Under the pieces are notes generated by a model. That model made no database searches and had not been told where the DNA came from. It saw only the letters and a list, made by a program, of their open reading frames with translations. A stretch of 64,000 nucleotides of DNA from Pomphorhynchus laevis (taxonomy: Eukaryota > Acanthocephala > Palaeacanthocephala > Echinorhynchida > Pomphorhynchidae): the NCBI GenBank assembly GCA_012934845.2, contig WNNJ02000904.1, positions 1 to 64,000 of the forward strand, given 5' to 3'. This document shows, in pieces, positions 11,057 through 23,200 of the stretch (positions are counted from its first letter, which is position 1; each line of letters begins with the position of its first letter). The position numbers and the translations under genes were made by a program.

Positions 11057-13796
11057 GCGTATCACTATTTGTATCAGTCAATTTATTTGCTGCGTTTAAG
11101 TATCCATCGTTATCATATTTTAAAGATTATCTTATGTATCATTGAGATTGCACATAACAAACATAATAACAAGAGTCAGCATTTCAGTGGAATAGGACAA
11201 AATGTAAAAAAGCACCAATAGTTTAAAAACGTCAACAGTTAACAACAAGCATACTATTTGTCACATTACAACGTCAATGATTACCGAAAGCACAAATCTG
11301 TAGTATGTGCCATCTTACTTACGTTTTGGCTGTCTGGTGAATATTACAAATTGCATTTTCTATAAATTTCTTGATTTAAGCGATATAATTGTAGTAACAT
11401 AAAACTTGCACATTTACCATCTTTATTCAAACCAGACGTTTTTATTGTGTCCGCATTATGTCATTTTACTAGATTTAAACTAATTTGGCATTGCATAATT
11501 TAGATTGCATCAAACATGCATGACAATAATTCTCATGGATTTCAAATGGAATACAGCCATATGTTCTAAGCTGCTGTCGTAAAATAACTGATCAACACTA
11601 AAGATTAGCATACTATGTGTCACCTCTAATTTTTAAAAAACAAAAGCACTTGTTCGTTTGATGATCAATCTTAATGACGTTTCGTATGCCTGCTTGACTG
11701 TTTAAAAAAAGAAAGTTCTCTTAATGGCCTTATCCAAACTGCTGAATTCTGCTAAACTAAAAATATGCTATTTAGACAATCTCTATTTATATGAGTCAAT
11801 TAATTTGTTGCAATAAAATGTCATTTGTTGAATTATAAAAAAAAGGATCGTATTGTCATTGCGATTGTTTTAAACAAGAATCATAACAAGAGTAGGCATG
11901 TCGTTATAATCGGGCAAAATGTTAAAAGCTGCAATATGTGAAAAAAGTCAACAGAAAACGATTAGCATACTGTTTGTCACGTTTTAACTTTAAAAATAAC
12001 CAAAAGCACAAATTAGTAGTATGAGCTATCTTAATTACGTTTCTGCTGTCTGCTTGACTTTTAAAAGTAGCATTTTCTATAAATTGCTTGATTTTAGCGC
12101 CAAAATTGTAGTAACCTAAAAAAATTGAAGTAACCTGAAATATCGCAAAATGTTAAAGCAGCAATATGTAAAAATTAGTAGATAGATAACGATCATCATG
12201 CTTTTTGTATCGTTAATCTAAACGATGATCGAGAGAACAAATTAGTAGTATGAGCCATCTAAATGTCGTTTTGGCTGTTTGCTTACTTTTAAAAACAGCA
12301 TTTTCTTATATTTGCTTAATTTTAGCGCCAAAATTGAAGTAACTGTAAACTGGCATATTAGACTATCTCTATTCATAACAGGCATTTTTTGTTGCGGCAT
12401 CGGGTCATGATATATTTTTTTAAAGAATTTGGCATGTGTATGTTTGAGATTGCATCAAATATGCATGATATATATTGTCATTGATTTCAATGGAATACGG
12501 CTATTTGTTTTGAGCTGCTGTCGTTTAAGACCTGATAAACACTAACGATAAGCATACTATAAGCAACCTCTGAATGTCTATAAAACGACACAATCATAAA
12601 TCTGTAGTATGATCAATTTGATTACGTTTCGACTTCTTGCTTGACTTTTGAAAAACACCATTTTCTTATATATGCTTAATTTTAGCGCCAAAATTCAAGT
12701 AACTTTCAACTGGCATATTAGACTATCTCTATTCATAACAGATATTTTTTGTTGCGGCATCGGGTCATGATATATTTTTTTAAAAAATTTGGCTTGTGTA
12801 TGTTTAAGATTGCATCAAACATGCATGATATATATTGTCATTGATTTCAATGGAATACGGCTATTTGTTTTGAGCTGCTGTCGTTTAATAACTGATCAAC
12901 ACTAACGATAAGAATACTATAAGCAACATTCGAATGTCTTTAAAACGACACAATCATAAATCCGTAGTATGATCAATTTGATGACGTTTCGACTTCCTGC
13001 TTGACTTTTGAAAAATAGCATTTTCTCTTAATAGCTTAATTCGAACTGCTGAATTTTCATAAACTAAAAATTTGCTTGTACAACTATCTGTCTATATCAC
13101 TTAATTTATTTGTCGCGGTTAAGTATCATTCGTTTTAATTTTTTAAAGATTATCGTTTTGCCATTGAGATTGCATTGAACAAGCATCATAACAAAAGTAT
13201 GCATTTCGTTGGAATACGGCATAATGTAAAAAGTTGCAAAATGAAAAAAATTTACAAATAACGATTACCATACTATTAGTCACGGTTAAACGTCAATAAT
13301 AATCGAAAGCACAAATCAGTAGCATGTACCATTTTAACGACGTTTTGGCTGTTTTCTTCACTTTTAAAAATTGCATTTTCTATAAATTGCTTGATTCAAG
13401 CGATCAAATTGTAGTAACTTTTAACTTGCAGATTAGACCATCTTTATTTCTAACAGGCGTTTTTATTTTTTTGCATGAGGTCATTTTATTATCCTTAAAA
13501 CAATTTAAGCATTGCGTGATTAAGTTTGCATCAAACATGCCTGATATTAATTGTTATGAATTTCAATCGAATACGGCAATATGTTTAAAGCTGCTGTCGT
13601 TTATTTACTGATCCACACTAATGATTAGCATACTATGTGTCAACTTGGAACGTCGAAAATGTACACTAGTACTCGTCTGTACTATGCTTAATCTCAATGA
13701 CATTTCGGCTGCCTGCTTAACTCTTAAAAAATGGAATGTTCTCTTAAAAGCTTAATTGTAACTGCCGAGTTCTCGTAAACTAAAAGTTTGCTTTTT
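11057..13796 (+). repeat. Variant HOR unit with duplicated D monomer (about 2.74 kb)
   Basis: This is the ordinary unit plus one extra monomer. The D header GACTATCTCTATTCATAACA occurs at 12361 and again at 12721, exactly one 360-bp period apart. The extra copy joins inside the segment ending ...GACTTTTGAAAAACACCATTTTC near 12660. No gene was seen in it. Confidence 0.85.
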
Positions 13797-16700
13797 ACCT
13801 TATCTCTATTTGTATCCGTCAATTTATTTGCTGCGTTAATGAATCTATCGTTTTCTTATTTAAAAAGTTAATCGTGTGTATCATTGAGATTGCATTAAAC
13901 AAGCATAATAAAAAGAGTCAGCATTTTTGTGGAATTGTGCAAAATGTTAAAAGCAGCAATATTTAAAAAAGGTCTACACTTAACAATTAGCATACTATTT
14001 GTCACGTTTCAAAGTCAATGATTATCGAAAGAACAAATCCGAAGTATGAGCCATCCTTATGACGTTTTGGCTGTCTGCTAGACTTTTACAAATTGCATTT
14101 TCTAAAGATTTCTTGATTTAAGAGATATAATTGTAGTAACATAAAACTCGCACCTAAGACCATCGTTATTTAAAACAGAAGTTTTAATTTTTGTCGCACT
14201 ATGACAATTTGATAGCCTTTAAACGAATTTGGCATTGCATGATTTAGATTGCATCAAACATGCATGACATTAATTCTCATGGATGTCAATGGAATACAGC
14301 CATATGTTCTAAGCTGATGTCGAAAAATAACTGATAAACACTAAAGATTAGCATACTATGTGTCACCTCAAACCTTCAAAAGAACAAAATCATTTATTCG
14401 TTGTATGATCTATATCGATGACGTTTCGTCTGCCTGCTTGACTGTGAATCAAGTTCTCGTAACAGCCTTATTCGAATGGCTGAATTCTCCTAAACTAAAA
14501 ATATGCTTTTAAGACAATCTCTATTTATATGAGTCAATTTATTTGTTGCAATAAAATGTCATTTGTTAAATTATTACTAAAAGTATCGTATTTGTCATTG
14601 CGATTGCTTTAAACGAGAATCAAAACAGGAGTATGCAATTCGTTATAATAAGGCACAATGTTAAAAGCTGCAATATGTGAAAAACGTCAACAGAAAACGA
14701 TTAGCATACTGTTTGTCACGTTTAAACTTTTATAATAACCAAATGCACAAATTAGTAGTATGAGTCATCTTTATTACGTTTCTGCTGTCTGCTTGACGTT
14801 TAAAAATAGCATTTTCTATAAATTGCTTGATTTTAGCGTCAAAATTGTAGTAACTTAAAAAATAGAAGTAATCGGAAATAGGCAAAATGTTAAAGCAGCA
14901 AATGTAAAAATAAGTAAATAGATAACGATCATCATACTATTTGTCTCGTTCAAACCTCAACGATGACCGAGAATACAAATTTGTAGTATGAGCCATCTAA
15001 ATGTCGTTTTGGCTGTTTGCTTACTTTTAAAAACAGCATTTTCTTATATTTGCTTGATTTTTGCGCCAAAATTGAAGTAACTTAAAACTGGCATATTAGA
15101 CTATCTCTATTCATAACAGGCATTTTTTGTTGCAACATCGGGTCATTATAAATTTTTTAAAAGAATTTGGCATGTGTATGTTTAAGATTGCATCAAACAT
15201 GCATGATATATATTTCATTGATTTCAATGGAATACCGCTATTTGTTTTGAGGTGCTGTCGTTTAATAACTGATCAACACTAACGATAAGCAACTATAAGT
15301 AACCTCTGAATGTATATCAAACGACACAATCATAAATCCGTAGTATGATCAATTTGATGACGTTTCGACTTCCTGCTTGACTTTTGAAAAATAGCATTTT
15401 CTCTTAATAGCTTAATTCGAACTGCTGAATTTTCATAAACTAAAAATTTGCTTGTAAAACTATCTATATATATCACTCAATTTATTTGTTGCGGTTAAGT
15501 ATCATTCGTTTTAATTTAAAAAAAATCGGTTTGCCATTGAGATTGCATTGAACAAGCATCATAACAAAAGTATGCATTTCGTTGGAATACGGCAAAATGT
15601 AAAAAGTTGCAAAATGAAAAAAAATGAACTAATAACGATTACCATACTATTTGTCACGGTTTAACGTCAATGATAATCGAAAGCACAAATCAGTAGCATG
15701 TACCATTTTGACTAAGTTTTGGCTGTCTTCTTCACTTTTAAAAATTGCATTTTCTATAAATTGCTTGATTCAAGCGATCAAATTGTAGTAACTTTAAACT
15801 TGCATATTAGAGCATCTTTATTTATAACAGGCGTTTTTAGTTTTCTGCATGATGTCATTTTACTATCCTTTAAACAATTTAAGCATTGCATGATTAAGTT
15901 TGCATCAAACATGCCTGATATAAATTGTTATAAATTTCAATCGAATACGGCAATATGTTTAAAGCTGCTGTCCTTTATTTACTGATCCACACTAATGATT
16001 AGCATACTATGTGTCAACTTGAAACGTCGAAAATGTACACTAGTACTCGTCTGTAATATGATCAATCACAATTACGTTTCGGCTGCCTGCTTAACTCTTT
16101 AAAAATGGAATGTTCACTTTAAAGCTTAATTGTAACTGCCGAATTCTCGTAAACTAAAAGTTTGCTTTTTACCATATCTCTATTTGTATCCGTCAATTTA
16201 TTTGCTGCGTTTTAGTATCCATCGTTTTCTTATTAAAAAGATTATCGTGTGTATCATTGAGATTGCATTAAACAAGCATAATAAAAAGAGTCAGCATTTT
16301 AGTGGAATAGAGCAAAATGTTAAAATTAGCAATATTTAAAAAAAGTCTACACTTAACAATAAGCATACTATTTGTCACGTTTCAACGTCAATGATTATCG
16401 AAAGAACAAATCCGAATATGAGCCATCTTAATGACGTTTTAGCTGTCTGCTTGTCTTTTACAAATTGCATTTTCTATAAATTTCTTGATTTAAGGGATAT
16501 AATTGTAGTAACATAAAACTCGCACATAAGACCATCGTTATTTATAACAGACGTTGTTATTTTTGTCGCACTATGTCAATTTGATAGCCTTTAAACAAAT
16601 TTGGCATTGCATGATTTAGATTGCATCAAACATGCATGACATTAATTCTCATGGATTTCAATGGAATACAGCTATATGTTCTAAGCGCTGTCGAAAAATA

Positions 16701-19424
16701 ACTGAACCTCACTCAAGATTAGCATACTATGTGTCACCTCTCACCTTCAAAAGTACAAAATCATTTATTCGTTGTATGATCTATATCGATGACGTTTCGT
16801 CTGCCTGCTTGACTGTGAATCAAGTTCTCGTAACAGCCTTATTCGAACGGCTGAATTCTCCTAATCAAAAAATATGCTTTTAAGACAATCTCTATTTATA
16901 TGAGTCAATTTATTTGTTGCAATAAAATGTCATTTGTTAAATTATTACTAAAAGTATCGTATTTGTCATTGCGATTGCTTTAAACGAGAATCAAAACAGG
17001 CGTATGCAATTCGTTATAATAAGGCACAATGTTAAAAGCTGCAATATGTGAAAAACGTCAACAGAAAACGATTAGCATACTGTTTGTCACGTTTAAACTT
17101 TTATAATAACCAAATGCACAAATTAGTCGTATGAGCTATCTTTATTACGTTTCTGCTGTCTGCTTGACGTTTAAAAATAGCATTTTCTATAAATTGCTTG
17201 ATTTTAGCGCCAAAATTGTAGTAACCTAAAAAATTGAAGTAACCTGAAATAGCGCAAAATGTTCAAAGCTTCAATATGTAAAAATAAGTAGATAGATAAC
17301 GATTGGAATATTATTTGTCACGTTAAAACCTCAACGATGACAGAGAGAACAAATTATTAGTATGAGCCATCTTAATGTCGTTTTGGCTGTTTGCTTACTT
17401 TTAAAAACAGCAATTTCTTATATTTGCGTAATTTTAGCGCCAAAATTGATGTAACTTAGAACTTGCAAATTAGACTATCTCTTTTCATGACAGGCGTTTT
17501 TTGTTGCAGCATTGTGTCATTATATTTTTTTTAAGAATTTGAAAAATTCTTAAAAAAAATGGCATGTGTATGCTTTAGATTGCATAAAACATGCACGATA
17601 TATTGTCATTAATTTCAATGGAAAACGGCTCTTTGTTTTAAGCTGCTGTCGTTTGACAACTGATCAACACTAACAAAAAGATACTAAATGTAACCTTCTG
17701 AATGTCTATCAAACAACACGATCACAAATCCGTAGTATGATCAATTTGATGACGTTTCGACTTCCTGCTTGACTTTTGAAAAATAGCATTTTCTCTTAAT
17801 AGCTTAATTCGAACTGCAGAATTTTCATAAACTAAAAATTTGCTTGTAAAACTATCTCTATATTTTACACTCAATTTATTTGTTGCGGTTAAGTATCATT
17901 CGTTGTTTTATTTTTAAGATTATTGTTTTGTCATTGGGATTGCATTGAACAAGCATCATAACAAAAGTATGCATTTCGTTGGAATACGTCAAAATGTAAA
18001 AAGTTGCAAAATGAAAAAAATAACAAATAACGATCACCATACTATTTGTCACGTATTAACGTAAATGATGATCGAAAGCACAAATCAGTGGCATGTACAA
18101 TCATAATGACGTTTTAGCTGTCTGCTTCACTTTTAAAAATTGCATTTTCTATAAATTGCTTGATTCAAGCGATAAAATTGTAGTAACTTTAAACTTGCAT
18201 ATTAGAGCATCTTTATTTATAACAGGCGTTTTTAGTTTTCTGCATGATGTCATTTTACTATCCTTTAAACAATTTAAGCATTGCATGATTAAGTTTGCAT
18301 CAAACATGCCTGATATTAATTGTTATAAATTTCAATCGAATACGGCAATATGTTTAAAGCTGCTGTCGTTTATTTACTGATCCACACTAATGATTAGCAT
18401 ACTATGTGTCAACTTGAAACGTCGAAAATGTACACTAGTACTCGTCTGTACTATGATCAATCACAATGACGTTTCGGCTGCCTGCTTGATATTTAAAAAA
18501 AAGAATGTTCTCTTTAAAGCTTAATTATAACTGCTGAATTCTCGTAAACTAAACATTTGCTTTTAAGCGTATCTGTATTTGTATCTGTCAATTTATTTGC
18601 TGCGTTAAAGTATCCATCGTTTTCTTTTTTAAAAGATTATCGTGTGTATCTTTCAGATTGCATTTTACAAGCATACTAACAAAAGTAAGCATTTCAGTGG
18701 AATAGGGACAAATGTAAAAAGCAGCAATATTGAAAAAACGTAAACAGATAACAATCAGCATCGTATTTGTCACGTAACAACGTCAAGGATTAACTAGAGC
18801 ACAAATTCGTTGTATGAGCTATCTTACTAACTTTTTGGCGGTCTGCTTGACTTTTACAAATTGCATTTTCTAAAAATTGCTTGATTCGAGCGATAAAATT
18901 GTAGTAACATAAAACTTGCGTATTAGACCATCTTTATTTATAACAGACGTTTTTATTGTTGTCGCATTATGTCATTTTACTAGCCATTAAACGAATAAGG
19001 CATTGCATATTTTAGTTTGCATCAAGCATGCATGACGTTAATTGTCATAGATTTTAATGGAAAACAGCCATATGTATTAAGCTGCTGTCGTAAAATAACT
19101 GATCAAAACTTAAGATAAGCATACTATGTGTCACCTCTTATCTTCAAAAAAACAAAAGCACTTATTCGTTGTATGATCTACCTCGATGACGTTTCGTCTG
19201 TTTGCTTGACTGTTAAAAAATCTCTCTTAATCGCCCTATTCGAACGGCTGAATTCTCCTAAACTAAAAATATGCTTTTAAGACAATCTATATTTATATGA
19301 ATTAATTTATTTGTTGCAATAAAATTTCATTCGTCAAATTATTTAAAAAAGTATCGTATTTGTCATGGCGATTGCTTTAAACAAGAATCAAAACAAGAGT
19401 ATGCAATTCGTTATAATAAGGCAC
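13797..19424 (+). repeat. Satellite array, HOR units from 13797, 16172 and 18557
   Basis: There are two complete A-B-C-C'-D-E-F units of about 2.38 kb each, then the A, B and first part of C of a third unit, into which the RTE-type LINE is inserted. Monomers here are more diverged from each other than those in the right half of the window. Open frames of up to 95 codons in monomer F (for example 13324-13611 and 18093-18380) are conserved only because the satellite itself is, and are not called. Confidence 0.85.
17525..17559. repeat. Perfect short palindrome in monomer D
   Basis: Two 16-base arms, TTTTTTTTAAGAATTT (17525-17540) and its exact reverse complement (17544-17559), are separated by GAA. 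Other D monomers have only the first arm followed directly by TGGCATG, so the second arm is a local fold-back addition private to this unit. Confidence 0.85.
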
Positions 19425-19442
19425 AATGTTAAAAGCTGCAAT
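19425..19442. repeat. Target-site duplication, left copy, of the RTE-type LINE
   Basis: AATGTTAAAAGCTGCAAT belongs to satellite monomer C and is repeated exactly at 20271-20288 on the other side of the insertion. Confidence 0.9.
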
Positions 19443-20270
19443 CTTCTTCTTTTTCTTTAGCCTTTATCCCGTGTATTGGCGGGGTCGGCTCTCATGGAAC
19501 GCATCCTCCATTTGCAACGATCCAAAGCCAGATCAGGGTGTAGTCCAGCATCTCTTAGATCCTTGTGCAGCGTGTCAGACCATCGCTGTCTTGGTCGTCC
19601 TTTGGGGCGTTTGCCTTAAAAGTCTATTTTTAAGCCTGCCTTTGCGACAGAACCGTCATGTGCCTGAAGAGTGTGGCCAAACCAGCGGAGACGGGCTTCT
19701 AGCATTTTCTAACGGATAGGCTTCACACCGTATTGTCGTTAAATATTCTCATTGCGAACCCGATTTAGGAGACTAAAACCGCTCTTCCATCGAAGCATCT
19801 TCGTCTCCATGACAGCGAGACGACGTTCCGCTATCTTTGTGATAGGCCAGCATTCTGCTCTATAAAGAGCAATGGGACGAATAACGCTTTGATATATCTT
19901 TGACTTTATGCTATCCTTCATTTTGCGGACGCACATTATGCCAGTTGTAGCACGCCACTTCATCCATGTAGCATTGATTCTGGCAGTTATTTCGTTGTTC
20001 AATTCGCAATCAGCTGAAAGCACCGATCCTAGATATTTGAAATTTTCGGTCCGTGGAAGGTCTGTTCCGTTGATATTGATCGTGCCCGTATCGTTTGTAT
20101 TGGTCGTCAAGTACTGAGTCTTCCTAGTGTTTAGCCGCAGGCCATGTTGTGCTAATCTGTCATTCCAAAGCTTGACTAACTGCGTGAGGTCAATCTTATT
20201 GACGGAAGCTAGAAAGACGTCGTCCGCATATGGTAGGGTACAAGGTGCTTGACGCTGAATGTCGCTCCTT
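19443..20270 (-). mobile_element. 5'-truncated RTE-type LINE
   Basis: This 828-bp insert of balanced base composition lies in AT-rich satellite and is flanked by perfect 18-bp target duplications. It reads on the minus strand. Its 3' end (at 19443) is a short purine repeat of the form AAAGAAAAAGAAGAAG, the kind of simple-repeat tail seen on RTE-clade LINEs instead of a long poly(A). The 5' end stops just upstream of the YADD box of the reverse transcriptase, so the endonuclease and most of the RT are missing. It is a dead-on-arrival truncated insertion. Confidence 0.85.
19490..20270 (-). pseudogene. C-terminal remnant of an RTE-type LINE reverse transcriptase
   Basis: On the minus strand the protein starts at LPYADDVFLAS, the catalytic motif of the RT. 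It continues with LNTRKTQYL, FKYLGSVLSADCELNNEI, RINATWMKWRATTGI, KSKIYQSVIRPIALYRAECW and the MLRW block that follow the palm in RTE and related LINEs. Further down come EARLRWFGH (near 19680-19705) and GKRPKGRPRQRWSD (near 19575-19615), then CKWR near the C terminus. These order correctly for the RT thumb and the C-terminal domain. At least two in-frame stops separate the first part (19739 upwards) from the EARLRWFGH part, so the remnant has decayed. The first nine residues of the long frame come from the target duplication and do not belong to the element. Confidence 0.85.
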
Positions 20271-20288
20271 AATGTTAAAAGCTGCAAT
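20271..20288. repeat. Target-site duplication, right copy, of the RTE-type LINE
   Basis: This is an exact repeat of AATGTTAAAAGCTGCAAT at 19425-19442. The interrupted monomer C resumes here. Confidence 0.9.
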
Positions 20289-23200
20289 ATGTGAAAAAAG
20301 TCAACAGAAAACGATTAGCATACTGTTTGTCACGTTTGAACTTTGATAATAACCAAGAGCACAAATTTGTAGCATCAGCTATCTTAATTACAGTTCTGCT
20401 GTCTGCTTGACTTTTAAAAATAGCATTTTCTATAAATTGCTTGATTTAAGCGCAAAAATTGTAGTAACTTAAAAAATTGAAGTAACCTGAAACAGGGCAA
20501 AATTTAAAAGCTGCAATATGTAAAAATCAGTAGATAGATAACGATCATACTATTTGTCACGTTAAAAGCTCAACGATGACAGAGAGAACAAATTCGTAGT
20601 GTGAGCCATCTAAATGTCGTTTTAGCTGTTTGCTTACTTTTAAATCAGCATTTTTTTATATTTGCTTAATTTCAGCGCCCAAATAGAAGTAACTTAAAAC
20701 TGGCATATTAGACTATCTTTATTCATAACAGGCGTTTTTTTGTTGCGGCATTGGGTCATTATAAATTTTTTTTAAAAATTTGCCATATGTATGTTTAAGA
20801 TTGCATCAAACATGCATGATATATATTGTCATTGATTTCAATGGAATACGGCTATTTGTTTTGAGCCGCTATCGTTTAATAACTGATCAACACTAAAGAT
20901 AAGCATACTATTAGTAACTTCTGAACGTCTATAAAACGACGCAATAACCTATCCGTATTATGATCAATTTGATGACGTTTTGACTTCCTGCTTTACTTTT
21001 GAAAAATAGCATTTTCTCTTAACGGCTTAATTCGAACTGCTGAATTTTCATAAACTAAAAATTTGCTTGTAAAAACTATCTATATATATCACTCAATTTA
21101 TTTGTTGCGGTTAAGTATCATTCGTTGTAATATTTTTAAGATTATTGTTTTGTCATTGGGATTGCATTGAACAAGCATCATAGAAAAAGTATGCATTTCG
21201 TTGGAATACGGCAAAATGTATAAAGTTGCAAAATGAAAAAATCAACAAATAACGATTACCATACTATTTGTCACGTATAAACGTTAATGATAATCGAAAG
21301 CACAAATCAGTGGCATGTACAATCTTAATGACGTTTTAGCTGTCCGCTTCACTTTTAAAAATTGCATTTTCTATAAATTGCGTGATTTAAGCTATAAAAT
21401 TGTAGTAACTTTAAACTTGCATATTAGACAATCTTTATTTATAACAGGCGTTTTTATTGTTGCGGCATGATCTCATTTTACTATCCTTAAAACAATTTAG
21501 ACATTGAATGATTAAGATTGCATCAAACATGCCTGATATTAATGGTCATAGATTTCAATCGAATACAGCAATATGTATTAAGCTGCTGTCGTTTATTAAC
21601 TTATCTACACTAATAATAAGCATACTATGCGTCAACTTGAAACGTCGGCAATGTACACAAGCATTTGTCTGTACTATGATCAATCTCAATGACGTTTTGG
21701 CTGCATGCTTGACATTTACAAATAGAATGTTCTCTTTAAAGCTTAATTCTAACTGCTGAATTCTCGCAAACTAAAAATTTGCTTTTTAGATTATCTCTGT
21801 TTGTATCAGTCTATTTATTTGCTGCGTTAAAGTATATATCGTTTTCTTATTTAAAAGATTATCGTATGCATCATTTTGTTTGCATTCAACAAGCATACTT
21901 ACAAGAGTAAGCATTTCGGTTGAAAAAGGCAAAATGTAAAAAGCAGCAATATTGAAAAAACGTTAACAGATAGCAATCAGCATACTATTTGTCACGTTAC
22001 AACGTCAATGATGAACAAGAGCACAAATCCGTTGTATGAGCCATCTCACTTACTCTTTAGGCTGTCTTATTGAATTTTACAAATTGCATTTTCTATAAAT
22101 TGCTTGATTCGAGCGATAAAATTGTTGTAACATAAAACTTGCAAATTAGACCATCTTTATTTATAACAGACGTTTTTATTGTTGTCGCATTATGTCATTT
22201 TATCAGCCTTTAACCGAATTTGGCATTGCATGATTTAGATTGCATCAAGCATGCATGACGCTTAATGTCATGGATTTCAATGGAAAACAGCCATATGTAT
22301 TAAGCTGTTGTCGTAAAAAAACTGTTCAAAACTAAAGATTAGCATACTATGTATCACCTCAAAACTTCAAAAAACAAAAGCACTTGTTCGTTGTATGATC
22401 AATCTTGATGACGTTTCGTCTGCCTGCTTGACTTTTTAAAAAAAGAAAGTTCTCTTAATAGCCTTATTCGAACTGCTGAATTCTCCTAAACTAAAAATAT
22501 GCTTTTTAGAATATCTCTATATATATGAGTCAATTTGTTTGTTGCAATAATACGTCATTCGTTATATTGTTTAAAAAAGTATCGTATTTGTCTTTGCGAT
22601 TGCTTAAAACAAGAATCAAAAGAAGAGTATGCAATTCGTTATAATAAGGCACAATGTTAAAAGCTGCACTATGTGAAAAATGTACAACAGAAGGCAATTA
22701 GCAAACTGTTTGTCACGTTTAAACTTTAATGATAATTAAAAGCACAAATTAGTAGTATCATCTATCTTAATTACGGTTCTGCTGTCTGCTCGACTTTTAA
22801 AAATAGCATTTTCTATAAATTGCATGATTTTAGCGCATAAATTGTAGTAACCTAAAAAAATTAAAGTAAACTGAAATAGCGCAAAATGTTCAAAGCTGCA
22901 ATATGTAAAAATCAGTAGATAGATAACGATCAGCATATTATTTTTCACGTTAAAACCTCAACGATGACAGAGAGAACAAATTAGTAATATGAGCCATCTT
23001 AATGTCGTTTTGGCTGTTTGCTTACTTTTAAAAACAGCATTTTCTTATATTTGCTTAATTTTAGCGCCAAAATGGAAGTAACTTTAAACTGGCATATTAG
23101 ACTATCTTTATTCATAACAGGCGTATATTGTTGCAGCATTGGGTCATTATATATTTTTTTAATGAATTTGCCATGTGTATGTTTAAGATTGCATCAAACA

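Noticed and set aside
3132-18380. Repeated open frames of 80-95 codons in monomer F (3132, 6740, 10583, 13324, 15719, 18093)
   Set aside because: They recur only because the satellite recurs. The frame is lost in most right-hand copies, substitutions show no codon-position bias that I can see, and no domain is recognisable.
19426-19719. Plus-strand 97-codon frame over the RTE-type LINE
   Set aside because: It is antisense to clear RT C-terminal motifs on the minus strand.
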